From Gymnothorax reevesii (lineage: Eukaryota > Chordata > Actinopteri > Anguilliformes > Muraenidae): a DNA stretch of 64,000 bases. Within the stretch, counting starts at the first letter, position 1. Each line of letters begins with the position of its first letter. Both the position numbers and the translations under genes were made by a program. Below are positions 1-12,759 of this stretch, piece after piece. The notes beneath the pieces are model-generated. The model was not told where the DNA came from. It searched no databases and saw only the letters and a program-made list of their open reading frames with translations. The stretch lies in contig CM056583.1 of the NCBI GenBank assembly GCA_029721435.1, positions 75,085,120 to 75,149,119 of the forward strand, read 5' to 3'.

Positions 1-1932
1 GAGCTAGTGTTTGGTCATGAAGTGAGAGGACCTTTGCTATTATTGAGTGAACAATGGCAAGAGGAAGAGCCGCAAATCAGTCTGTTAGACTATGTTAGCA
101 AGTTCAAGGAAAGATTGCGTGCAGCTTGTGACCTTGCCAAAGAGAACTTGAAATCAAGTCAGGGAAAAATGAAAACTTGGTATGATCATAAGGCTAGAAG
201 CCGTGAGTTTAAACCAGGAGACAAGGTCCTTGTGTTGTTTCCCTTGCAGTCCAATCCATTGCAGGCTAGATTTCATGGTCCTTATGAAATTCTGACAAAA
301 CTCAATGATCTCAATTACATTGTGAAGACTCCAGATAGGAGAAAACCAAAACAATTGTGTCATATTAACATGCTAAAGCCTTATCATGACAGAAATGCTA
401 GGGTTGCAGCTGTCACTTCAGATTCTCCAATGGTCGAAACGTGTGAAGATGAGGGGGAGTTTCAAGATGATGAACCAAGAATTAAAGCTGAAGTTCTTTC
501 ATGTAAATTGTCAAACACTGAAGTGTTGCAAAATCTTGATGTAAAACTCCAGCACTTAGAACCCTCACAGAGAGATCAGTTTGAAAGGTTGATCAAGAAA
601 TATGAGGATTTGTTTCCTGATGTTCCAAAGAGAGTTACTATAGCCTCTCATAATGTAGATGTTGGTGATGCCAAACCAATAAAACAGCATCCATACCGGA
701 TGAATCCTGAAAAGAGAAAGATTGCTGAGAAAGAGGTTGAGTACATGTTAAAACATGATATTATCAGACCCTCCAACTCCGATTGGAGTTCACCCTGTGT
801 GCTAGTTCCAAAACCTGATGGAAGTACTAGATTCTGTACAGATTATCGCAAAGTCAATGCTGTAACTAGAACTGATGTGTTTCCAATACCTAGGATTGAT
901 GATTGTATTGATAGTGTAGGGCAAGCAAAGTTTCTGACCAAGATTGATTTATTGAAGGGTTATTGGTGTGTGCCTTTAACTGAGAGGGCCAAGAGCATCT
1001 CTGCTTTTGCCACACCATCTGGATTGTACCAGTATGAAGTCCTACCCTTTGGCATGAAAAACGCCCCAGCCACGTTCCAAAGGATGATGCAGTCTACAAT
1101 CGCCGGATTGCCACACACGGGTGCGTACATCGATGACCTGATCACATGGAGTGACTCCTGGGAAGAACATCTAAAAGATGTAGAGACGTTGTTCCAGCGC
1201 CTGACCCAGGCTAACCTGACTGTTAACCTGAGCAAGAGTGACTTTGGTTGTGCTGCTGTCACCTATCTTGGCTACGTCATAGGCCAGGGTAAGGTGGCAC
1301 CCATAAATGCTAAAGTCCAAGCCATCATGGACTTTCCAGTTCCTGACAACAAAAAAGCTTTGCGCCGCTTCCTTGGAATGATCGGGTACTACCGCAAGTT
1401 TTGCAAGAACTTTGCTGAGATTGCTCTCAGTCTAACTAACCAACTGAAGAAAGGCGTAAAGTTCACCTGGGATGATGCATGCCAGAGAGCCTTCGATCAC
1501 CTGAAGTCTCTGCTGTGTCACTTCCCCGTGCTCAAATCTCCTGACTTCAACAAACCGTTCTCCATCGCGGTCGATGCTAGCGACCAAGCTTGTGGATCTG
1601 TGCTCCTACAGAGAAGTGACTCTGATGACATTGAGCATCCCGTGGCATACTTCTCCAGGAAGTTTAATCGCCACCAAAGGAACTATTCCACAATAGAGAA
1701 GGAACTGTTGGCTCTGGTCCTTTCTTTACAACACTTTGAGGTTTATGTTTGTACAGGACAAAAGCCAATGATTGTGTACACTGACCACAATCCGTTAACG
1801 TTTTTGAGTAAGATGAAAAACAAGAATCGGAGATTGTTGAATTGGAGTTTGATTTTACAGGAGTTTGACTTGGAAATTAAGCATGTGAAGGGTACAGACA
1901 ATGTAATTGCTGATTGCTTATCCCGTGTTTGA
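1..1932 (+). mobile_element. Gypsy-class retrotransposon pol, 3' part (integrase C-terminus, reverse transcriptase, RNase H)
   Basis: The frame is open from base 1, so the gene is cut by the window edge, and stops at 1930-1932. Numbering residues from base 7, residues 1-130 are the end of an integrase with a GPY/F module (HGPYEIL near residue 90). Residues about 215-400 are a reverse transcriptase with catalytic D314 (KIDLLKGY) and the Y374-I-D-D box. Residues about 480-641 are the tether and RNase H, with a D523, E564, D593 triad and the terminal IADCLSR motif. No stop or frameshift interrupts it. Ordinary Ty3/Gypsy elements encode RT-RNase H before integrase; here integrase comes first in the same frame. 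That is the order described for the Gmr1 group of deuterostome Gypsy elements. The protein copies element RNA into DNA and integrates it. A 3' LTR follows 133 bp after the stop. Confidence 0.93.
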
Positions 1933-2065
1933 ATGTGTATATATATATCATGTGTTTGAATATTGTTTGATATGTATATATAGACAAGTGTTCACTTAAC
2001 CATTTTGTATTGAAAAGAAAAATTTTGCCTTTATGAGTCAAAATTTTTCCCTTTTGGAATGGAGG

Positions 2066-2544
2066 TGTAATGTGAATATAGGCCACTAGATGGCAGTATT
2101 TACCTTTTTTTTGTTAAGCTCAGACTGGAGTCATGTTTAGACATGTCCTGGACATGTCTGGGGCAAGTCTCAGAAAGTTAAAAAAAAGAGGTCTAAATGT
2201 GGGTGGGGTCTGCAAAAGAGTATATAAGGAAAAGAATTGAGACAGTAAAGTAGTAGGAGAAATTGCAAGAAGATGACCAGACCTGCCATTCTGTTCAAGA
2301 CCTGTGACGTTTCTTTTGTGGATTTCTTTGCCTGTGTTTGAGCATTTTCTTCATCCAGGACATCACCAAGCCACCCCACAAAAAGGGACTGTGATTATTT
2401 CTGTTTTTTCTTATTTATCAATCTTGGTCTTTAGTTGTAGGTTGTTATTAGTCTTTGTCTTTGTTAAAAATTAAATGTGTTTTAGTTGTTAAAACTGTGT
2501 TTGTCATCCCTTGCTGTTGCTGTTGTGTTATAAATGTAATAACA
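2066..2544 (+). mobile_element. 3' LTR of the Gmr1-like Gypsy element (approximate end)
   Basis: A purine-rich tract (ggaatggagg, 2056-2065) sits directly before TGTAATG at 2066, the expected polypurine tract and LTR start. The right end is placed at the AATAACA ending at 2544; a second ATAACA ends at 2560, so the LTR is 479 or about 495 bp. A TATA-like box (gagtatataagg, about 2218-2229) would be its promoter. No target-site duplication can be tested because the 5' LTR is outside the window. Confidence 0.7.
2083..2096 (+). promoter_or_regulatory. CTCF-like motif inside the LTR
   Basis: CCACTAGATGGCAG agrees closely with the vertebrate CTCF core consensus (CC-A-S-Y-AG-R-K-GGC-R-S). It lies 17 bp inside the LTR, so it would be spread by the element. 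This is a motif match only; occupancy is inference. Confidence 0.4.
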
Positions 2545-2581
2545 AATTGGGGCCATAACATTTCCAATTCTCAATGTTGTC

Positions 2582-2638
<57 letters not shown>
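2582..2638. repeat. (GATA)n microsatellite
   Basis: Fourteen uninterrupted GATA units, 57 bp, about 40 bp after the LTR. Confidence 0.98.
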
Positions 2639-5316
2639 TCCAAAAAGGTTCATACTGTCTAGAGTACTGAATTAGATTTAATATTCTTATTTTCAGACAG
2701 AAAAGGTTTTATCCTACCTTAACCCCTTTGCGCAGAGGCCAAATCTGGCTTTTTAGGTGTTACCTGATTCAAGGCTTTATAATTCAAGATTGCAGCATCA
2801 CAGACAGAAAAACTTTGGCTCAATTGAGTCTAGACACTTGAAGCATTTAGACTCCCATCAAATTTCAGTTTATTTTTGATGATTTTGTTGGAGAAAAGGG
2901 GCTGCAAACATAAAAAATCTTCATGAGAATTCACCATTGAAATTGCAAAAAAATAATACTGACAATTGAAAAACTGCTGGGGCCTAAAACTATGCATTTC
3001 TGGGATCATAAACTTCTTGACCACAAGTACAATTCATCTTGAACATTACATTCTAGATTACCCGCTTGCTATGAGCCAAATTAGACAGCTATCCAGGTGT
3101 TTCTCAAAAGTCTGAGATCCATCAAAATGGTTCACTGTCAAATCATACGTTAATCATATATTTAACACAAATAAACTTTTGGGGCATGAAATTCAGCATG
3201 AACTAATGATTTTCTGGTTGAGTTTAGCATTAATTAATCAATATCAGTGCAGTTGAACACCATTGGTCACCAGTAACCTCTCCAAACACAAAACATGCCT
3301 TGTTTCCATAATAAAGTTAACAATATTGTCCATTTTTCTTCGAAGTCCCCCAAGCATTAAATAAACTGCTGGTTAAACAGCTATAACATTCACGCTGCAA
3401 TGAAAAGCTAACCGCTCTAACATCCGAGCTCATAACTTTACACCTTATAAGGGTAAAAACTCACTAACTCAGAAATATCTGAATTCTGAAATACACCTTA
3501 TTTTAACAGAACAGAAATTTCACTTTCAGGAAAAAAATAAAATGACATATGCCTCCATATTCAACAGAATGGTGTAATGAATGCACTGAGGGATCTACCG
3601 ACGTGCATGGGCTGCATGCATTTGGAGAAACGAAAACCTCAGCAATCGATGTCTTTAAACGCGATATAAATTCTACAGCAAAAAGCCATATTAAGAAAAA
3701 TGCAAACAGAGTAGAGGTATAACCTGTTTTCTTCATTGATGCCCTCCTCCAGAGACAGATGTATCGGGTAGAAGGAACCCTCCAGTTCTGTTTCATTCGG
3801 AATAATTCCCATTGACCGCGTCCATACAACATGTATCTCGTAAATGAAACTGAACACTTCAGGCCGGTTTCGAGTGTCTTTGTTTCTTTGATATCTTTGA
3901 TATACCTCATTAACATCAGGTATCCCTTACAGGTAGCCAAGTAAAAAGCGGTAATAAACTACTGCCATGTGTTGCCACTAAATGTGGCAAGCACTTTATG
4001 TCCACAAGGTCGGTAATATGTGGTACTTTATGTGGTACATCAGGTGCTAATAACATCACGTCCATGACGGTCACTATGCAATGTCAACTGGATGACATTT
4101 TCCAATATATTTTTATAATACTTTTTTATAAAAAATGATGAAATCGTATGACTGTTCATATTTTGTAGGTGTACTGACCCAAAAGTATGAGATAGGCCAA
4201 CAAAAGCCCTGTTATCGTGAAATCTGTTCGTTTATTTATTTATTTTATTTTTTTGCACTGCTAACCCTGAATTTCCTATTCTCCTGTTCCCTATATATAC
4301 ACAGGAGATTTCAAGCACAAACAAATTATTTTGGTTCGATGTTTATACAGTTACTAAAAACTACAGTAAGGACTATACCAAGTTTACTGTGCAGCACTGG
4401 TGTCTGTCATGAAGGTTTGGAGGGAAATATTCTCCGATGAAAAAATCCCATTAGGGTCTTAAAAGTATCTTTCCAGAGAAGAATGTGAAGATTTCCCATC
4501 TCTCAGAGGAAGGCTCATTATACTCTCAGAAATTCCATTAGGCAAATTGCTAATAATCTTCAGTCTAATGGTGCCTAAATAACAGCATTGCAATAGTCTC
4601 TTCACAGCAATGTAACCACCTCTTAGAAAAACAAATTCCTTTTTCATAGCGTAGATGGAGTCATATAATGACCAAAGTCATTTGGTAACAGCTGAATTCA
4701 ATATATACTCTCAGCAGAAGAATTTTACAATAATGAATGTATTATATAATCAACTAATGCCGCCTTTTTAGTGGGATTTGTTTTCCTCTACGTGCTGTTT
4801 TTATTCTATGAAATAGGATCGGTCTGACAATCGGTCATCATTGAACTCAACTACAAATAGTGAAACTTAATTTATATTATTGTAACTTAGGTTGGGAAAT
4901 ATTGCTTGTAAAATGCCATAGTTATTCTAATGGAAAATAATAACATTTTCGCTAAATGAGTTGAACACAAACATTCACAAAATGGTACCGTAATAATTTG
5001 ACACTTTTACATGAAAGTGGAGTTTCTGTTTAGCCACCCATATGACATCGCCTCAGAGAATGTGCCTATCATGAAATCCTTCAGAAGGTCTGTTTTGCCA
5101 AAAGAGGAAGGCACTTTCCACTCCATTTAACACAGAAAAGTGCATTACAGATCTGGCTTTGAGATAGACGAGGACTCCAGGGTGATCAGTGATCACAGGT
5201 GAGAGGAGGGCAATCAATCAATACCTGGAACATCAGCTGAGAAACCAAAACAGAACAGCTTTTTTTCCTATTGCATGATGGTGTTAAAGCTTTGTACTTT
5301 AATGCATGTTCATACG

Positions 5317-5336
5317 CCCCCCCCCCCCCCCCCCCC
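5317..5336. repeat. Poly-C tract (C20)
   Basis: Twenty consecutive C residues. Confidence 0.98.
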
Positions 5337-5442
5337 AACACTTGTTTCCCAGTTTGATGATTGAAAATTCATCATAAAACCATGTAAGAAAATTGTGCAT
5401 CATCCAAGATACTATATTATTATTGTCATTACTTTGTTAATA

Positions 5443-5537
5443 ATAATTATAGTAATATATATACTATATATACTATATATATACTATACTATATATAGTA
5501 ATTATAGTAAATTATTATTATTGTTGTTGTTGTTGTT
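5443..5537. repeat. AT-rich simple repeat block
   Basis: Runs of TATA/ATAC-type repeats pass into TTA and TTG trinucleotide repeats; the stretch is low-complexity and partly self-complementary. Confidence 0.85.
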
Positions 5538-6918
5538 ATGATCATGATTATCAAGATTTCTTTTTTTAGAAAAGCAAGTATACTTTCCAGAAAACAACAA
5601 GCTGAATTTTTAGTCAAATTCAAAGGCATTGAAAGCTTGCAGTCAAACCACATGATACCAACTTGAGTGCTGCTTCAGTTTCTGAAAGCCTTCAGTCTTC
5701 AACAGGTTTCCACACAATGGAGAGTCAGTGAAAATAACACCTTGATTCTGTTTAATCACTTTAATGGATAACATCTGTTGTCCTCACTAAGATTTAATAG
5801 TGAATAAAAAAGTTTTGCTGAAATCAATAAGCTTCTCCAGCATCCTCAATTGGAAGATACAGTTTCACCCTGTGGAGGCTGCAGTTACTGAGAGTAAAAT
5901 ACAGGGGAAAAAATTACTTGGTTTATAGGCTAATCTTATCAACATGGCTCAAATATAACTTTGAATCTCTTTCTTATTTTTTATTGTCTTTCACATTTCA
6001 AATTCTGACTTCATAAACAACTTTTGTTTCCTCCAGACACACACTACTCTTTTTCATTTATTTTTCCCTCCATCTAAATAAACAATGGAAAAAAAAACTC
6101 AATGATTCTGAACCAAATCATTAAAGAAAAATGATGGAAACAATAACAAATATAAACATTGAGATAACTTCTTAAAAGTGACTATATACATAAATTTGAA
6201 AAAGTGAAATAAGCAATGAGAACTGTTCAGTTGGCTTTCATTATACTGTATGAAATGGAGCCAATTATTTTTTGAACAGCTTTTAATTTTTTAAAGCATT
6301 AAATGCTATCTTCTCCCTGTTTTGCGCAGCAAAAATAGATCCAAATCACTAATTTAACATATGATGTCCTTGCCTCCTCCAATTTGTTGTCATCTGCATG
6401 AGTGCTGTTGTTCTCAAGATCCAGTGTGGACATTTTTCACCCCTGTGCAATTTTTGGGGTGTGTTCAAAGGAGTATGTTGTGATTTTCTGCTGACGTCTT
6501 TCTAAATATCTTTTTAATAACTTGTGTAACTTCTATTTTGAAGGTTTTCAATGCATGTGTAAAATATGTGCATATGTGTAGTGTGCATTGTTTTTGCCAA
6601 ATTCTCTTCAACATTTGGACTTCCCTTGACTACACTTGGAAAAAGCCAGGGGTGTTCAAACATAGTTTCATCTTCCAAATGTATTCTTGCCTGAATCGAG
6701 ATTTTCTATCACTGAATGAATCATTGAAGCCCTGGTTTCAATCATTATCTGCATTTATAATTCCTTTTTTTTATTTTTCTTTGGTGCGATGACTACATTA
6801 TCTCCCTGAAGTATCTGATTGATTTGGCCAGTTATATTTTTATGTTTACTCTTTCAAGTAGTAATTATTATGTACTTCAAGAGGAGGTGGAAATTGTCCA
6901 GTATTTTCATTCAGAAAT

Positions 6919-7654
6919 TGTACAGAGTACAGAGGCAGAGTACAATCCAACAGTAAGGTTTATTCACTGTGATGAGGTAACTGCGGGACAGAGCCCAGAG
7001 GCTGAAGGCACAGTTCCGTTCAGATGTTGTGGGCAAGGCAGGGCATTGCCAATCTCCAGCCAGTGGCTTTCTGGGATGAGAGCTTGAAGGTGTGCACACC
7101 TAGCCAGCACTGAATTGTCCGAAGGCAGGATGGAGTGGCTTGAGAGGAACTTGGCTCAAATCCTTAGGACCACAGAAGGACTGGGCGCTAGTTCCTAGCA
7201 AACTAGACAGTGGAACAGGCTTGAATAGGCTTAACAAGAAAGCAGTTCCAATTCTGGACCCTGAATTTATCTTAAGAGCTTGTTCCTATTAAACTAGATA
7301 AAAGAGCTGACTTGTTCAAATTTACTAGATAAAGAAGAAGGCATCCGCAAATCACTATCCTGAAAGGTTACGTTTCACTGTCTAAAGGCGAAAAGTTTCC
7401 ACTAGGAAATACTGACTGGTTCTAAGCATGAATAGTGAATTACAATCCAGCAACTTGCAACTCAAGGCAGGGTGGTTAAATACATGTCACAGATACATCA
7501 GGAAGTGACAATGAAACAAGACGCAGCAAGGGATTGGGGCACACGCGAGATGTGAACGAATCAAAGGAGACATTACTTGGAATAGAAACGCAAGTTCCTT
7601 CTGTGTCTCGTTCTGTGTGAAGACACAGAAGGCCTTCACCTGAAGGTTGTGGCA
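6919..7654 (-). mobile_element. Solo LTR or LTR remnant, family A, copy 1 (approximate ends)
   Basis: Read on the minus strand it starts TGCCACAACC (7654) and ends after AATAAACC and GGATTGTACTCTGCC, the usual 3' layout of a fish LTR with poly(A) signal. It is collinear over its whole length with 15433-16157 on the plus strand. Shared blocks include the start, a CTTGCGT...TTTGATT block, GTTTG-TAGGAAC near the middle and the AATAAA end. A 4-bp GTAC lies at both edges and may be the target duplication. No internal element sequence is attached. Confidence 0.65.
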
Positions 7655-10600
7655 GTACCCCCCCGATGGTTACCACCTAGCAGCCCAGAGGTGGATCCTG
7701 GACGCCGGCACAGAAAACCAGGGAGGAGTCTAAGGGCTCTAGGACTTACTTCTGTGGCTGTTTGCAATGAAATCTAATGCTACGCAACACACTTTCTGGT
7801 TTTTGCTTGCCTCCTCCACCCCAGCCTCAAGGGATTTTGATTTCTGTTCATGACCAACTATGTTTGTATGTTTGCTGTTTCTAGGGCATAGCTCCAGAGC
7901 AGAACCGCCGCCAAATGCAATGTAATGCTTATACCCATGAATAAATTGTTCTATATTATCGAAACGTGAGTTTTCCTGACTGAAATATACATATAAAAGT
8001 GTCACAAGTGCAAAGTTGATGAAACCAATAATGAAATAGCACCCTTCACCAAAAGAAAGAAACAAATGAGAATCTGTCCTGTAACTACATGTAATGCAAC
8101 AAAAATTACGCAGGTCACTGTATTTTGATTTGAAGCAACATGATCAGCCATTTAGAGGAGAAGACACTTGTTCCTTGATATAATCATCAATTTATCTTGC
8201 CAATGCTGTAGTAGATTAATTAGGAACTAACAGCAATGCAGATCAGCATTTCAATATTTTATTGGCTGAAGTGATTTATTTTAATCCTCTTGAGGTCTCA
8301 AAGCTTTACAGAAGCAGGATGGATTTGTATCAGGTCCACAAATCCACTGGTAGAGAAACAAACAAGGAAGATTAAATGGTACATTAGAGGCTGCCTTGTT
8401 TAACAAACAAAATGAATTGTTAATAATTAATGTGTTTATGCAGTATCAAAGGCACTTGTGTTAAAAAATGCAAATACTATTAACAGGCGGGTTGTTCAGG
8501 GGCTTGGACATGCAGAGTGGGCTCAAATGCTGCTTTAAAATAACCGAAAAGATTTTCACTGTCATAGAAAGGTTGAAATGTTTTGACATAAACAGGTAAA
8601 AAAAATGGACCGACCACTTACAATATCCTGTCCTGTGTTACATGGTTGGTGTTTAGGACCAAAGGGCAAGTCCTCTTTGCAGATCTCTCCTGGCTTCCTT
8701 CCTGCTGTCTGACTAAACTGGGGGCTGTCACATGGGCGTTAGCAGATCTATCATTTGACAGGAAGCCTGCGTACCTCACAGTATTTGAGCTGTTTTGAAA
8801 TTACTAGACATTCTGTTAGTCTTACTGAATTACAAAGTCTAATTGAAGTGTGTTCCTTCTTGACTCTTGGCATACAAGCTCTCTCTGGCAGATACCAACT
8901 AGATCTCTCAACTTGAGGCTATAGACTAGCTGCTTAAATGTTAGATTAAGAGAGCAACTGTGGCACAATAACGATCAGTTGCATTACGGGTTTAAGTCAA
9001 TGTTGGGAGAGTAACTCACCATAAAGTATTGATATAACTTACCAGTTTGACATAGAAATACTGTCAACAGCATACCAGTTATGAAGTTTCTAACTCTGAG
9101 CCAGTGTTACACTCATTTTGGCAACAATATTTGCTCAAAATGTCAGAGTCGCCATTCTGGTTTTCAAAAATTTCAGGAATGAAAATGGGTAATTTTATTA
9201 ATATTTGAATATTTAGGCTGTACAGTCCCAGCAGAGGCATGATTTAAGTCTGATAGTCTATTCCTATGGCTATTCTATTCTATTTGTCGTCTATTCCATG
9301 GAAAGACAAGTCAGGGAAACTTACCACCGTGTTCCCTGAACAACCTGACTCCCAGTGAGGTAAAACATGGCACAAAACGAAAGCAGAACAGCTGCTCTGC
9401 CTGTCAGAGATTCACATCTTTGAGACAGTGAGTGGGACATTGGAGTTTCATCAAGGGAGACACATTAAATCTCTCCACCACTGCACGGGCCATGCTGTAT
9501 ATACTAGCATAGTCATTTAGCATCTTCAATGCAAACCCAATTTTCCACACTGCAGCACAAAGACAACTCGTAAAAATGAGTCAATTTTCCATCACAAACA
9601 TGTAGAAAAAATACTTGTAGACTAAAAAATACCAGTCAATATAATAGAAATAGATTTCCAATGCAACTTTGATGCCTCTAAATAGGTTTTCAGGCAAAGA
9701 CCTTAATCTCACAGTTAATTTTAATCAAAAATCGCGTGACATTTTTATATGTCTGTGATTTTTATGGAGATGATGCTCTCTAGGGAGGTAAAAACATAAC
9801 ATTTAGGCTTCGCACTGAATATGAATCAGTCTGAGCACTGCTGAGTCCTGGTCATGGGGTATTTAACACATCTAACTCCCCCCCCCCCCCGCACTCACAA
9901 TGGCTTTGTATAAGAAAAAAGAAAACATCTTAAGCATTTTATGTTGAGGCACCCAACCATCATTTTCCATTCAGGCACAATATAGTTGGACTATAAAATA
10001 TTAGAAAATAATGCCCCAACGAGGTTTTTTGTTTAATTTTGTGAGGAAATAAAACAAAGACACAATATACTGAAATTATTAATATACTATTGCTTGAAAT
10101 GCACTTGAATTTTAGCCACTATGTAAAAAGTAACCACTTGTGAAATAGAATCAATGAAAAAATAAGCATGCATCTGCCAGTACAGTTTGCTTTCCTCTAA
10201 TGTCCGCTCCATTCCCTCACTTCCTCATCCATCTAGGAAAGATTACAAATGCCCATAAACTTAATCATGTTCAGTGAGGGCGTAATGAGTCTTTCTAATA
10301 AAACTTGCTTTATTACTGCCTCAGCAGCTGGATGTGAATGGAACGCTGCGGTGGAGGCGCTCTCAGCATTTCCTCTTCATAAGCGCTGCTTTTCCCTTTT
10401 GAAGGCTTCAGAGAAACACAGGAAACAGCAAAATTGGAAGAGATAAAACCAAAGCCAAACTTATCTGCAAGATAGTTTGAAACAGAACTGTGTAGTTAAT
10501 GGCGGCATACACTTAATTTACTATCAGTGAAACATGATGAATGTATAATAAACAGTGATGTGTGATCATCTACACTGGTCAGGATCATTTTATTAAGTTT

Positions 10601-11507
10601 AACTGGGACATGGCATCCGAGCTGAGTCAATCTCCTGATTTCTGGCCAACATGCAGAGCTCGAGATGGAGAGAAAATTTTTCCCAAAGGCATCTATCTTG
10701 CACCCAGAGAAAAGTTTAATGCAAATGTTTTTGCCACTTTCTGACCTATGCAGATACCACCGGTCCATCCAGCGTCCAGTCTCCCTAAGTAGGGAACACA
10801 TTTGTACCAAATTGAGCGCCCTCAGGGATGTTCATAACCATGGAAAGTAGGGGTGCTAGAGGTGCTACAGCACCCCTTGTTGGCACAGCAGCACCCAAAA
10901 ATGTATATATCTAAAATTAAATTAATTGAATTAAATTTATGAAAATTGATTAAGATAATTATTCATTAGAAACAGTATAACTGTAACATAAAGCCATAAA
11001 TGACAGAAAAATTTTGTCATACTGTTACTTAGTGTCTTAAAAAATTAGTGTCTTTTTCCCGTGTAGTGAGAAAAAGATTTATTTTTACTCTGGCAACATG
11101 AACACCAAGGGGGCCTTGTCTCTAAGCGCGTTCTTGTAGTACAGTTGCGGATGTGAGTACCTTCGTGTAGCCATGGATTGTCTAATAATACATCCTTGAG
11201 TGCAGCGCATTGTGGTCTTCGTGATTGTGTGCGGTCAACGGTGATTGTCAAGTCCGTAAAGTGAGCAGCTGTAACAATACGAATGTTTTCATTTATTGTA
11301 TTTGATGAATGGCTTTGTTTTGTTGCAACTCGATTGCTACACCTAGCATTTATGTAATGCTGCAGAATAAGCAATAAACTAGCAAAGGCTGTTGTGAATC
11401 AGCTGTAAGAACATTTAGCAAGTAATTAAGTTAACTGACATCAGGTGTGTAACATGATTGGCTATGAAAGGGATGTCTTAGAGAGGCTGAGTCTCTCAGA
11501 TGTATAG
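7655..11507. other. Intergenic stretch without a recognised gene
   Basis: No open frame here resembles a known protein. A C13 run lies at 9878-9890. A short self-complementary stretch at about 10852-10890 (repeated GGTGCT/AGCACC words) resembles the end of a hAT-type element, but I could not define its partner. Confidence 0.55.
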
Positions 11508-12759
11508 ATGGCCAGAGGCTCTCCAACCTGTGAAGGCTTGTGTAAAAAAAATTGTGGAATACTTTTAAAAAAGTGTTCCTTAACATTAAATTGCAAAGGC
11601 TTTGAAGGTCTCATCATCAACATTGCATAACATTATTAAAAGATTCAGAGAAAATGGAAAAATCTCTGTGCGTAAGGGACAAGGCCGAAGACCTTTACTG
11701 GATGCCCGTGATCTTCAGACCCTCAGACGCCACTGCATCTCTCATCAGCATGATTCTGTCATTGACATTACTAAATGGGCCCAGGAATACTTCAAGAAAC
11801 CACTGTCTGTAAACACAGTCTGCCGTGCCATCCACAGATGCCACCTAAATCTCAATTTTGCAAAAAGGAAGTCATTATTGAGCATGATCCAGAAGCGCTG
11901 CCATGTTCTGTGGGCCAAGGCTCATTTAAAATGGACTGTAGCAAAGTGGTGAAGTGTCTTGTGGTCAGACGAGTCCAAGTTTGACATTCTTGCTGGAAAT
12001 CATGGGCGTAGTGTCCTCTAGGCTAAAGAGGAGAAAGACCACCCCTCCTGTTATCAGCGTTTAGTTCAAAAGCCAGCATCTCTGATGATATGGGGATGCA
12101 TTAGTGCAAATAGTGTGGGACACTTTCATATTTTAAAAAGCAGGATGAATGCTGAAAGGTATATAAAGGTTTTAGAGCCACATATGCTCCCCTCCAGATG
12201 ACATCTATTCCAAGGAAAGCCTTGTGTATTTCAGCAGGACGATGCAACACCACATACTGCAGCTACTACAACAGCACAGCTTTGTAGTAGAAGAGTCCGT
12301 GTGCTGAACTAGCCTGCCTGCAGTCCTGATCTTTCACTGATTGAGAACATTTGGCACAAAATTAAACAAAAAGTCTGTCAAAGGAGACCCAAAACTCTCC
12401 AGCAGCTGGAAGCCTGTATTACACAAGAGTGGGATCAAATTCCACTGACTAAACTCAAGAAACTTGTCTCCTTAATTAATGCCCAGCCGCCTCCACTGTG
12501 TGTTAAAAAGAAGAGGGGATGTTAAACCATGGTAAACAGGCCCCTGTTCCAACTTTTTTGAGACCTGTAGCAGCCATCAAATTTTTCATGAGCTCATTTT
12601 GTGGATAAAATTGTAAAATTTCTCAGTTTCAACATTTGCTGTTATCTCTGTTCAATTGTGAATAAAATACTGGCCAGGGTGATTTGAAAGTCATTGCGTT
12701 TTGATTTTAGCCACAATTTACACTTTGTTCCGACTATTTCAGAATTGGGGCTGTATGTA
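11440..12759 (+). mobile_element. Tc1/mariner element remnant
   Basis: It encloses the decayed transposase. The right end ends CAGAATTGGGGCTGTA near 12757 after about 200 bp of the terminal-repeat type seen in related fish elements. The left terminal inverted repeat is not recognisable; the left edge is set at the conserved leader GTGTGTAACATGATTGGCTA near 11440. Confidence 0.7.
11508..12525 (+). pseudogene. Decayed Tc1/mariner transposase
   Basis: The reading frame can be followed from an ATG at 11508 to a TAA at 12523-12525. The first third is frame-disrupted; from about 11602 the text runs in one frame with four in-frame stops (near 11950, 12018, 12198 and 12310). Family landmarks remain: the paired helix-turn-helix region with a GRRPLLDARDLQ segment, LWSDESK (first D), QQDDATPH (second D) and SPDLSLIENIW (E), the DD34E layout of Tc1 transposases. 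The intact enzyme cuts and pastes its element at TA sites; this copy cannot be functional. It resembles the transposase at 23748-24920 but is clearly a different, older lineage. Confidence 0.9.

Larger units (their letters stand above)
2639..6918. other. Gene-free, AT-rich intergenic stretch
   Basis: Open frames are short, lack recognisable domains and have no coding character. The stretch holds a C20 run (5317-5336) and an AT-rich block at about 5440-5540 made of ata/tat runs followed by (TTA)n and (TTG)n. A TTAACCCCTTTGCGC start near 2719 looks like a piggyBac-type terminus, but I found no matching end. No host gene is seen. Confidence 0.6.

Noticed and set aside
960..1262. 100-codon minus-strand frame
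   Set aside because: Antisense shadow of the reverse transcriptase.
2545..2560. Primer-binding site after the LTR (TTGGGGCCATAACA)
   Set aside because: This is the 3' LTR, where a primer-binding site is not expected. The bases are more likely flank or the true LTR end.
3503..3940. 145-codon minus-strand frame
   Set aside because: No domain, splice or promoter context; overlaps another frame on the same strand; composition like surrounding DNA.
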